From Xylophilus sp. (lineage in GTDB: Bacteria > Pseudomonadota > Gammaproteobacteria > Burkholderiales > Burkholderiaceae_C), in contig WNDY01000002.1 in NCBI GenBank assembly GCA_009914555.1, forward strand, positions 124,001 to 188,000: 64,000 nt of DNA, read 5' to 3'. Position 1 is the stretch's first letter. Every line of letters begins with the position of its first letter. A program made the translations under genes and the position numbers. The notes beneath the pieces are model-generated. The model was not told where the DNA came from. It worked only from the letters and a program-made list of their open reading frames with translations, and did no database searches. Below, piece by piece: positions 16,731-28,411 of this stretch.

Positions 16731-17512
16731 CCATGCATTCCGCGTCTACCCACGACAAGCCCATCGTCAAGGTCGACGGCCTGGCCAAGAGCTTCGCGGG
16801 CAACCCGGTGCTCAAGAGTGTTTCGCTACAGGTCGGCAAGGGCGAAGTCGTCGTCATCATGGGCCCTTCCGGCTCGGGCAAGACCACGTTTATCCGCTCG
16901 CTGAACTTCCTGGAGATGCCCGACAGCGGCGCAGTCGAGGTCTGCGGCATCGCCGTAGCCGGCGCGGGGCCCCGTCCCGAACGCGAGGCGCGCAAAAGGA
17001 TCCAGGCGATCCGGCAGCGCACCGCCATGGTGTTCCAATCCTTCAACCTGTTCCCGCACATGACGGCACTGGAGAACGTGATCGAAGGCTTGGTCTCGGT
17101 GCGCGGCATGCCGAAAGAGCAGGCCCGCACCCGCGGCCGCGTTCTGCTCGACAAGGTGGAACTGGGCCAGAAGGCCGACGCCTACCCTTCGCGCCTTTCG
17201 GGCGGGCAGAAGCAGCGCGTGGCCATCGCCCGGGCACTGGCCATGGAGCCGGAGGTCATCTACTTCGATGAGCCCACCTCGGCCCTGGACCCGGAATTGC
17301 GCGACGATGTGCTCAAGGTCATGCGCGACTTGGCAGACGATGGCATGACCATGCTGGTGGTGACCCATGAAGCCCGCTTCGCCCGCGACGTGGCCGACCG
17401 TGTGATCTTCATGGAAGACGGCCATGTGCTGGAAGACACCACGCCTGCCGAATTCTTCGGCCCTCACGCCAGCGAGCGGACACGGCGTTTCCTCGGCCGC
17501 ATCGGCGACTAA
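16727..17512 (+). CDS. Polar amino acid ABC transporter ATPase
   Basis: GlnQ/HisP-type ATP-binding subunit that energises the adjacent permease. 261 residues from the ATG overlapping the permease stop (a second ATG two codons on is also possible). Walker A is GPSGSGKTTF, the Q-loop is MVFQSFNLFPHMTALENV, the signature is RLSGGQKQRVAIARAL, Walker B is VIYFDEPTSALDPE, and the switch His is in VVTHEARFARDVADRV. All motifs are intact. Confidence 0.95.
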   Translation: MTMHSASTHDKPIVKVDGLAKSFAGNPVLKSVSLQVGKGEVVVIMGPSGSGKTTFIRSLNFLEMPDSGAVEVCGIAVAGAGPRPEREARKRIQAIRQRTAMVFQSFNLFPHMTALENVIEGLVSVRGMPKEQARTRGRVLLDKVELGQKADAYPSRLSGGQKQRVAIARALAMEPEVIYFDEPTSALDPELRDDVLKVMRDLADDGMTMLVVTHEARFARDVADRVIFMEDGHVLEDTTPAEFFGPHASERTRRFLGRIGD

Positions 17513-17521
17513 GCAAGGGGT

Positions 17522-17722
17522 ATGCATGATCATTCCCAAGCCATCGAAAACCGCCACCCTGCAGCCCCCCCCGCGCCGGCGTCAAGAAAGGCAGCCGCCG
17601 CCGGCGATGTCGACCACAAGGGTGCCATCGCCTTGAGCGCACGGGCCGTGCTGTGGCTGATGGAAGACCCGGATGCCGCTGTCGCACGACACCCGGCTGC
17701 ACCGCATGCCTCATCCAACTGA
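17522..17722 (+). CDS. Possible small protein in the ABC operon
   Basis: A 66-codon open frame between the ATPase and the second binding protein, starting at an ATG with AAGGGG five bases upstream. The product is Ala/His/Pro-rich at both ends with a short hydrophobic-charged centre (GAIALSARAVLWLMEDPD). I recognise no family. In its favour are the ribosome-binding site and the fact that it fills an otherwise unexplained 224-bp gap in a tight operon. Against it are short length and composition. Confidence 0.35.
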   Translation: MHDHSQAIENRHPAAPPAPASRKAAAAGDVDHKGAIALSARAVLWLMEDPDAAVARHPAAPHASSN

Positions 17723-17736
17723 TACCGGGAGTTTTC

Positions 17737-18570
17737 ATGGAGCGCCGCTTCTTCCTCTACATCCTCCAGCGCACCGCATGGCCGGCCGCTCTGCTGGGCA
17801 CAACCGGCCCATCCGGGGCGCAGGCCGACGAATCGCTGACCCGTATCCAGAAGCGGGGCCGTGTGCTGGTGGCCAACACCCAGACCAGCCCGCCCTGGAG
17901 CTTCCTGGGTCCGGACAACCAGCCCACCGGCTACGACGTGGCCATCGCCCGGGAGATCTTCGGCCGCATCGGCATCGCCAGGGTCGAGTTCGTCGCCGAC
18001 AGCTTCAAGAACTTCATCGAAGGCCTGAAGGCAGGCAAGTACGACGTCGTGGTCAACAGCATGGCCAGGACGGCGGAGCGCGCCAGAGTGGTGGATTTCA
18101 CCGAGCCCTACACCGTGCAGGACTTCCGCATCTGGGTCCACGCAAGGAACACCGACATCACGGGGCCCGCCAGCCTGGCCGGCAAGAGCGTCGGCGCCAG
18201 CGCCGGCACCTCCAACGAACTCTGGGCACGCAACAACCTGCCTCGGTCCGAAGTGCGCGTCTACGAGGGCGGCGGCTTCCTCTACAACGACCTGGTCAAT
18301 GGCCGGCTCGATTCGGTCATCGACTCCTACTTCAATGGCCACAAGATGCAGAGCATCAACAACCTGCCGGTCAAGCCGGTCGGCGAGCCGCTGGTTTATT
18401 CACTGGGCGCCGCGGCCGTGCCCAAGAACTCCCCGGCACTGCTGGCCGCCATGAACAAGGCCATCGCGGACATGCTGGCCGACGGCACCATCCAGAAGCT
18501 GGCACACCAGTACGTCTCCGCCGACTACGACATGGTGGGCAACATGAAGAAGGGCCAAGCCTGGAAATGA
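17737..18570 (+). CDS. Polar amino acid ABC transporter solute-binding protein (copy 2)
   Basis: Family 3 periplasmic binding protein and the dedicated receptor of this importer. 277 residues from the ATG at 17737, which has GGGAG upstream; the longer in-frame extension has no signal sequence and is not used. The signal region MERRFFLYILQRTAWPAALLG ends near GAQA. VLVANTQTSPPWSFLGPD, GYDVAIAREIFGRIGIARV and GLKAGKYDVVVNSMARTAER parallel the copy at 12935-13795, so the two arose by duplication. The deacylase start overlaps its stop (ATGA). Confidence 0.92.
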   Translation: MERRFFLYILQRTAWPAALLGTTGPSGAQADESLTRIQKRGRVLVANTQTSPPWSFLGPDNQPTGYDVAIAREIFGRIGIARVEFVADSFKNFIEGLKAGKYDVVVNSMARTAERARVVDFTEPYTVQDFRIWVHARNTDITGPASLAGKSVGASAGTSNELWARNNLPRSEVRVYEGGGFLYNDLVNGRLDSVIDSYFNGHKMQSINNLPVKPVGEPLVYSLGAAAVPKNSPALLAAMNKAIADMLADGTIQKLAHQYVSADYDMVGNMKKGQAWK

Positions 18571-19613
18571 GTGCGGACAAGAACATCCTCTGCGGAGTGC
18601 GCAACCCCATCAAGGCCGACATCGATCTGGACGCGCAGGGCAAGCACCTCGGCTTCCTGCGGCTTCCGAACTCGGTGCATCGGTCAGCCTACGGATGGCT
18701 TCCACTGCCAGTGGCTTCCATCAAGCGAGGCCAGGGGCCGACCATCGTCGTCAGCGCGGGCACGCATGGCGACGAGTACGAAGGGCAGATCATCGTGTCC
18801 AACCTCATCCGTGCCATCGAGCCCGGCATGGTAAACGGCCAGATCATTCTGCTGCCAATGGCCAACGCACCGGCGGCGGAGGTGGGCATGCGGACCTCCC
18901 CGCTGGACGACGGCAACCTGAACCGGCTCTACCCGGGCGACCCCTTGGGCACTCCGAGCCAGATCATCGCCCACTACATCGAGCACACCCTGCTGGCGCG
19001 TGCGGACTACATGGTGGACCTGCATTCCGGCGGCAGTTCGCTGCTGTACCAGAGCGGCAACGCCATGGGGCTGGAGCCGCGCGATGTCCAGGAGAGCGAA
19101 CGGGTCACGGCGCTGTTGCAGGCCTTCGGCATGCCCAAGTCGTTCCTCTATCAGCCCAACCCGGTCAACGTCACGGCTGCGGCGCGCAGGCAGAACGCCA
19201 TCTGCTTCCTCGCCGAGTTGGGCGGCGGCGGCAACGTAGACCCGGCGCTGGTGAAGATGGGCACACAGGGGCTGCTCAACCTTCTGGGGTTCATCCAGGT
19301 GCTGGCAGGGCCGCTGCTGCCCGAAGGGCCGCCGGCAGCCACACGCCTGATGACGATCGATCGCGATACGCACTACACCTATGCCATGGACGCCGGCGTG
19401 TACGAACCTCTGGCTGCATTGGGCGACGTGGTCAGGCAGGGACAGGAGGTGGCGCGGGTGCACTTCCCCGCCGATCCGGGCAGGCAGTCCGCCGTGGTGC
19501 TGGCCTCGGGAGACGGCGAGATCGTGTGCCAGAGGGCGATGGCGCTCGTGCGCAGAGGCGACTGCATCTTCCAACTGGCATCCGAGCGCTCCCTGCCGCG
19601 TGCCGGACGCTGA
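18567..19613 (+). CDS. AstE/AspA/DoeB-family N-acyl amino acid deacylase
   Basis: Zinc-dependent M14-like amidohydrolase that removes an acyl group from an N-acyl amino acid. 348 residues, started at the ATG that overlaps the binding-protein stop. Zinc ligands are readable as His67 and Glu70 in SAGTHGDEYEG and His153 in VDLHSGGS; the catalytic Glu is in CFLAELGGGG. The layout, with a C-terminal beta-barrel extension, is closest to DoeB (N-acetyl-diaminobutyrate deacetylase) among known members, but no other ectoine-degradation gene is here. With the importer and the C-S lyase in one operon, the substrate may be an N-acyl sulfur amino acid; this is inference. Confidence 0.87.
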   Translation: MSADKNILCGVRNPIKADIDLDAQGKHLGFLRLPNSVHRSAYGWLPLPVASIKRGQGPTIVVSAGTHGDEYEGQIIVSNLIRAIEPGMVNGQIILLPMANAPAAEVGMRTSPLDDGNLNRLYPGDPLGTPSQIIAHYIEHTLLARADYMVDLHSGGSSLLYQSGNAMGLEPRDVQESERVTALLQAFGMPKSFLYQPNPVNVTAAARRQNAICFLAELGGGGNVDPALVKMGTQGLLNLLGFIQVLAGPLLPEGPPAATRLMTIDRDTHYTYAMDAGVYEPLAALGDVVRQGQEVARVHFPADPGRQSAVVLASGDGEIVCQRAMALVRRGDCIFQLASERSLPRAGR

Positions 19614-19716
19614 GCCTTGGCAACGGCACGGCTGACCCTTCCCGACGGTGCGGCGTGCAGGGAGGAGTCCACGCCCGCGTTCCGACGCGGCCCCTGCGGC
19701 GGCAGCCGACACGTTC

Positions 19717-20844
19717 TCAGTGCTCGTCGCGGTACAGCGTTGCGATGGTGCGGAAGTCTTCCGCCAGGTCCATAAAGGCATCGACGATGTCCGGATCGAA
19801 GTGGCCGCCGCGGCCCCTGGCCACGGTGGCGCAGGACTGCTCGTGCGGATAGGCGGGCTTGTAGACCCGCTTGCTGATGAGCGCGTCGTACACGTCGGCC
19901 AGTGCCATCAGGCGGGCCGACGGGGGGATCGCCTCGCCGGCCAGGCCCTCGGGGTAGCCCGAGCCATCCCACTTCTCCTGGTGGCTATAGGCGATCTCCT
20001 TGGCCACGCTGAGGAAGCCCACGCGCATGCCGAGGCGCCGCTCGGCGTCCTCGATGGCCTTCCTGCCGAGCGTGGTGTGGGTCTTCATGACCTCGAACTC
20101 CTCCACCGTTAGCGGGCCGGGCTTGAGCAGGATCGCGTCGGGAATGCCGATCTTGCCAATGTCGTGCAGCGGCGCGGACTTGTAGAGCAGGTCGATCATG
20201 CGGTCGTTGAGCGCATGGGCGAAGCGCGGGTGGCCGCGCAGCCGCTCGGCCAGCGCCTTCACGTAGAGCGGCGTGCGGCGGATGTGGTTGCCGGTCTCGT
20301 TGTCGCGCGTCTCGGCCAGCGAGGTCAGGGCCATGATGGTCACGTCCTGGATGGCCTGCACCTCCAGCGTGCGCAGCGCGACCTCGCGCTCCAGGTAGGC
20401 GCCGCGGTCGCGCAGGAAGTCGGCGCTGGCCTTGAGCGTCAGGTGGGTCTGCACCCGCGCCTGCAGGATGGCCGGGCTGATCGGCTTGGTGATGTAGTCC
20501 ACCGCGCCCAGTTCCAGGCCGAAGCGCTCGTCCTCCTCCTCGTTGCGCGCGGTCAGGAAGATGACCGGGATGTCGCGCGTGCGGGCGTCGGCCTTGAGCC
20601 GGCGGCAGACCTCGTGGCCGTCGATGCCGGGCATCATGATGTCGAGCAGGATCAGGTCGGGCGGGTTCTCGCCCTGGGCGATCCGCAGCGCCTTCTCGCC
20701 CTGGTTGGCGACCTTGACCCGGTAGCGGTCCTTGAGCAGGCTGCCCATGAGGGCCAGGTTGTCGGCGGTGTCGTCCACGACGAGCACGGTGGCGATCGGC
20801 CGCTCGACGAGGACGGGGGCATCGGAAACGGGCGCGGCATCCAT
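19717..20844 (-). CDS. Response regulator with HD-GYP phosphodiesterase domain
   Basis: Two-component output protein expected to hydrolyse cyclic di-GMP. 375 residues: receiver domain at about 18-135 with phospho-acceptor Asp68 in DLILLDIMMPGIDG, then HD-GYP at about 165-370. The HD site is APLHDIGKIGIPD, and YSHQEKWDGSGYPEGL carries the GYP. The metal-binding and substrate residues look complete, so it should be active. It lies 21 bp downstream of the hybrid kinase on the same strand, so the kinase is probably its partner. Confidence 0.94.
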   Translation of the reverse strand: MDAAPVSDAPVLVERPIATVLVVDDTADNLALMGSLLKDRYRVKVANQGEKALRIAQGENPPDLILLDIMMPGIDGHEVCRRLKADARTRDIPVIFLTARNEEEDERFGLELGAVDYITKPISPAILQARVQTHLTLKASADFLRDRGAYLEREVALRTLEVQAIQDVTIMALTSLAETRDNETGNHIRRTPLYVKALAERLRGHPRFAHALNDRMIDLLYKSAPLHDIGKIGIPDAILLKPGPLTVEEFEVMKTHTTLGRKAIEDAERRLGMRVGFLSVAKEIAYSHQEKWDGSGYPEGLAGEAIPPSARLMALADVYDALISKRVYKPAYPHEQSCATVARGRGGHFDPDIVDAFMDLAEDFRTIATLYRDEH

Positions 20845-20865
20845 CGAAGAGAACTCCCGGTATTT

Positions 20866-25281
<4,416 letters not shown>

Positions 25282-25431
25282 CGCCGCGCGCCCCGCGGCC
25301 GGGGCGGCTCGGACGGCGACGTCAGGAAAACACCGGTGGGTATGCGCACCTGTTCAGCCGAGGGAGTGGGCGCGCGGCGGCGACCACGCCGCCGGCAGGC
25401 GGCCAATATACGGCAGAAGCGTGACGTTGGG

Positions 25432-26133
25432 TTACGGCTTCGCGCCGAGGCGGAAGTGCAGTTCCGCGACCCCTTCGACACCGCCGTGGATCTCGTCGCC
25501 CGGCTGCACCGGACCGACGCCCGCGGGTGTGCCAGTGAAGATCAGATCGCCCGGCTCCAGCCGGACCGACTGCGACAGGTAGGCGATCACGTCGGCCACC
25601 GGCCAGATCAGGTCGCCCAGGTCGCCGGCCTGGCGCTCCTGGCCATTCACGCTGAGCCAGATGCGGCCCTTGGAGGGGTGGCCGATCTTCGATGCGGGCA
25701 CCAGCGGCGCGCTCGGGCCCGAGGCATCGAAGCCCTTGGCCCCATCCCAGGGGCGGCCCTGCTTCTTGGCCGCGGCCTGCAGGTCGCGGCGGGTCAGGTC
25801 CACGCCGACGCCATAGCCCCAGACGTGCTCCAGCGCCTGCGCGGCCGGGATGTCAGCGCCGCCCTTGCCGATGGCCACCAGCAGTTCGATCTCGTGGTGC
25901 AGGTCGGAGGTGAGCGGCGGATACGGCACCGTGCCTTCGGCCGGCACGACCGCATCGGCCGGCTTGCTGAAGAAGAACGGCGGCTCGCGGTCGGGATCGT
26001 GGCCCATCTCGCGGGCATGCTCGGCATAGTTGCGGCCGACGCAGAACACACGGCGCAGCGGGAAGCGCTCGGGCTGGCCCTGGATGGCGAGCGACGCGAC
26101 GGCAGGCGGCGCGATGGCGTAGGAAGCGGTCAT
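25432..26133 (-). CDS. Fumarylacetoacetate hydrolase family protein (fumarylpyruvate hydrolase-like)
   Basis: Hydrolase that splits a C-C bond in a diketo acid; the best match I recognise is the fumarylpyruvate hydrolase branch (NagK-like) of gentisate degradation. The ATG at 26133 gives 233 residues. VFCVGRNYAEHAREMG, PFFFSKPADAVVP, LHHEIELLVAIGKGG (metal-binding Glu pair), GYGVGVDLTRRDLQ and GDLIFTGTPAGVGPVQPGD are family motifs. The rest of a gentisate pathway (dioxygenase, isomerase) is not in the window. An AraC regulator gene lies 73 bp upstream on the same strand. Confidence 0.88.
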   Translation of the reverse strand: MTASYAIAPPAVASLAIQGQPERFPLRRVFCVGRNYAEHAREMGHDPDREPPFFFSKPADAVVPAEGTVPYPPLTSDLHHEIELLVAIGKGGADIPAAQALEHVWGYGVGVDLTRRDLQAAAKKQGRPWDGAKGFDASGPSAPLVPASKIGHPSKGRIWLSVNGQERQAGDLGDLIWPVADVIAYLSQSVRLEPGDLIFTGTPAGVGPVQPGDEIHGGVEGVAELHFRLGAKP

Positions 26134-26206
26134 GGATGGAAAGTCCCCAGTGGATTGGATGGCCTTCCAGTCTAGAAGCGGACTGCACCGCCGGACTTGG
26201 ACGCCC

Positions 26207-27160
26207 CTACGTGCTTGTTGGACGCGGGTCCGCGCCGCCGCGGCCGCTGCCGCTGCCGGCCCGCCAGTCGCGCGGCGCCATGCCGAAGAAGCGCTGGAAG
26301 CGGCGCGAGAAGTAGGCCGCATCGTTGAAGCCGGCCGCGCGGGCCACGTCGGCCACCGGCTTGCGGGTTGAGACGAGCAGCGAGCGTGCCAGCGCCATGC
26401 GCCGCTCCAGCACCATCTCGGTGAAGCTGCGGCCGGTCTCCTTGCGCAGCAGGTGCGCCAGGTGGTTGGGCGACAGGAAGGCGGCCGCCGCCGCGCCGGC
26501 CAGCGACAGGCCGGGGTCGGTCAGATGCCGCGCCACGTGGGCGCGCACCCGGGCCAGCGCATCGCGGCGGCCGGTCTTCTGCGCGTCGGCCTGCGACAGT
26601 TCCTCCAGCGCGGCCGCGTGCCGCATGCAGACCAGGCCGATCAGCTGCAGCAGGCAGCCGCGCAGGTATTCGGCCGAACCCAGGCGGCGCGCGCGGTTGG
26701 CCTCGCGCATGCGGTCCAGCAGCGCGACCGCGTCGGCGAAGTCGGCATCCGGCAGCTCGAAGTCCAGGTATTCCTGGAAGCGGAACGGCGCCAGTTCGGG
26801 CACCTGGCGCAGCGACACGTCCTCCAGGTCCAGCGGATCGCAGTCGAGGTCGCTGCGCAGGAAATGCTGCGAGAAGTTGAGCACCACGAAGCGGCCATCG
26901 TCCGGATGCGGAATCAGGTGCAGCCGCTGCGGGAGGATGAAGGCCAGCATGCCGCGGCGAAATGGCCGCACCGCGCCGCCGATGTGCTGCTCGGTATCGC
27001 CGCCCAGGTTGACCTGGATCTGGAAATACTCGTGCCGGTGCGGCAGCGTCAGCGCCGGCCGCCCGGCCTGGTCGCGGATGTAGAAGTCCAGCCGGTCGCT
27101 GCGGTCGGACATGCCATAGGTACGGACGGCGGACGAAAGGGAACGGATGGCGGCGGCCAT
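26207..27160 (-). CDS. AraC-family transcriptional regulator
   Basis: 317 residues: an N-terminal cupin-type sensing domain (PHRHEYFQIQVNLGG, GGAVRPFRRGMLAFILP) and a C-terminal double helix-turn-helix (LSLAGAAAAAFLSPNHLAHLLRKETGRSF, ADVARAAGFNDAAYFSRRF). The second helix-turn-helix fits the AraC consensus well. It is transcribed towards the FAA hydrolase gene, 73 bp away, and probably controls it. A Gly/Ser/Arg-rich tail follows the DNA-binding domain. The ligand is unknown. Confidence 0.92.
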   Translation of the reverse strand: MAAAIRSLSSAVRTYGMSDRSDRLDFYIRDQAGRPALTLPHRHEYFQIQVNLGGDTEQHIGGAVRPFRRGMLAFILPQRLHLIPHPDDGRFVVLNFSQHFLRSDLDCDPLDLEDVSLRQVPELAPFRFQEYLDFELPDADFADAVALLDRMREANRARRLGSAEYLRGCLLQLIGLVCMRHAAALEELSQADAQKTGRRDALARVRAHVARHLTDPGLSLAGAAAAAFLSPNHLAHLLRKETGRSFTEMVLERRMALARSLLVSTRKPVADVARAAGFNDAAYFSRRFQRFFGMAPRDWRAGSGSGRGGADPRPTST

Positions 27161-27196
27161 GGCGCGATTGTGCGCGCGGCGCCCGCCATGGCGAAG

Positions 27197-27739
27197 TCAG
27201 GATCCGGCCTTCACCACCAGCCGGTTGTCCACCGAGGTCACCCCCTTGATACTCCTGGCGATGGTGGTCGCGCGGTCGCGCGCCTGCTCGCTGGGCGCCG
27301 GGCCGCCGAGGGTGACCGCGCCGCCGTGCGCATCGACGTCGATGCGCAGGGCGCTCAGGTCCGGGTCTTTGGCCAAGCCGGCGGACACCTGGGCCTTGAT
27401 GGCGATGTCGTCGACCTTGTCGGCGATCTTGTCGTTGGTCTCGCGGGCGGACTGCTCCACGCGCGGCGCGTTCTCCTGGTAGGTGGCCTTGGCGTCGGCC
27501 GCTGCCTGCTCGGTGCGGGCCTTGGCATCCGCTGCCGCTTCCTGGGCGCGCGCCTTGGCGTCGCTGGCGGCCTGCTCCGTGCGGGTGATCGCCGCATCGA
27601 CCTTCTGGCCGACGGTCGCGTTGTCGTGGCGGTCGCAGCCGGCCAGGCCGAATGCCGCGGCGGCCACGGCGATCACGGCCAGAACGCACGGGCCGTGGCT
27701 GCGGCGCAGCGGGTCATCGTTGTTGTCGTAACGGGTCAT
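27197..27739 (-). CDS. BON-domain lipoprotein
   Basis: 180 residues. The signal peptide ends in a lipobox (AAFGLAGCDR), so it is a membrane-anchored lipoprotein. The middle (about 45-110) is an Ala/Lys/Glu/Asp repeat built on EQAASDAKARAQEAAADAKA units, almost certainly a helical or coiled segment. A BON domain follows (IAIKAQVSAGLAKDPDLSAL, GAVTLGG, IKGVTSVDNRLVVK), as in OsmY-type envelope stress proteins. Its start overlaps the stop of the preceding small gene, placing it third in a CsbD-led operon. A stress role is likely from family and context. Confidence 0.88.
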   Translation of the reverse strand: MTRYDNNDDPLRRSHGPCVLAVIAVAAAAFGLAGCDRHDNATVGQKVDAAITRTEQAASDAKARAQEAAADAKARTEQAAADAKATYQENAPRVEQSARETNDKIADKVDDIAIKAQVSAGLAKDPDLSALRIDVDAHGGAVTLGGPAPSEQARDRATTIARSIKGVTSVDNRLVVKAGS

Positions 27740-28005
27740 GTACGTGACTCCTCATGCCGTCGGTCGCTGCGGCGGGAACCGTCAGCCGGCGGTCGCCGCC
27801 GGGCTGCACCCTTGTCGGGCTCCACCGGCTCCTTCACGGGGATGGCCGGTTCGCGCGGCGGCGCCTTGACCGGCGTGCTGCGCTCGTTGTCGTCTTGGTC
27901 GTCCTCAGGCTTGGGGTGGGTGCTCCGGGCCACCGCCCGGCGGGCATCGTCCGCCAGGCGGCGCCGCTGCGCCAGTCGCGCATGGGCGGCGGGGCGCATG
28001 GCCAT
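27736..28005 (-). CDS. Small highly charged protein between CsbD and BON genes
   Basis: 89 residues, rich in Arg, Asp, Glu and Pro, with no membrane segment and no family that I recognise. Composition suggests a disordered protein. Coupling supports it as a real gene: its ATG overlaps the csbD-like stop by one base (TGATG) and its stop overlaps the BON-lipoprotein start (ATGA). Confidence 0.6.
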   Translation of the reverse strand: MAMRPAAHARLAQRRRLADDARRAVARSTHPKPEDDQDDNERSTPVKAPPREPAIPVKEPVEPDKGAARRRPPADGSRRSDRRHEESRT

Positions 28006-28205
28006 CAGAGGTCGTCCGCGGCCTTCTTGATGCTGTCCTTGGCGTTTTCCTTCACGTCGCCATAGGTGGACTGCACCTTGCCGGCCGCCTGGTTGGCGCG
28101 GCCCTCGTTCTTCAGGGACTCGCTGCCGACGACTTTGCCGGCCACTTCCTTGACCTTGCCCTTGACCTGTTCGGCGCGTCCTTCGATCTGGTCCTTGTTT
28201 GCCAT
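28005..28205 (-). CDS. CsbD family stress protein
   Basis: 66-residue hydrophilic protein, MANKDQIEGRAEQVKGKVKE at the start and then Lys/Ala/Glu-rich. The DQIEGRAEQVKGKVKEVAGK and NEGRANQAAGKVQ repeats are the CsbD signature. Family members are induced by general stress in many bacteria; their molecular role is not established. It leads the three-gene operon and has a good ribosome-binding site (AAAGGAA) just upstream. Confidence 0.95.
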   Translation of the reverse strand: MANKDQIEGRAEQVKGKVKEVAGKVVGSESLKNEGRANQAAGKVQSTYGDVKENAKDSIKKAADDL

Positions 28206-28411
28206 GATGCGTTCCTTTCGGTTTCGTTGCGGAGAGGGGGCATGGAACCGCGGCCGCAGGCCGCCGCTTCCATGCAGGGCACTCTAGGCCGCAGCCCACG
28301 GCCGAGCGGTCGGACGCCACTGAAACAGGTGTAGGACAAGCTTCGGCGCTGTGCTAAGTTTGGACCGCCTCTCCTCTGCCCGCCGCGCGCCCCACGCGGC
28401 CCCGCATCCCG

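Noticed and set aside
18567-19613. Assigning the deacylase as DoeB of ectoine degradation
   Set aside because: Motifs fit the broader family, but no doeA, doeC, doeD or ectoine transporter genes accompany it, and the operon instead contains a C-S lyase.
28321-28350. GGTGTAGGA upstream of the SulP gene, also seen at 34607-34640 on the other strand
   Set aside because: A nine-base match at two places; the second is explained by the repeat copy. Too short to call a shared promoter element.
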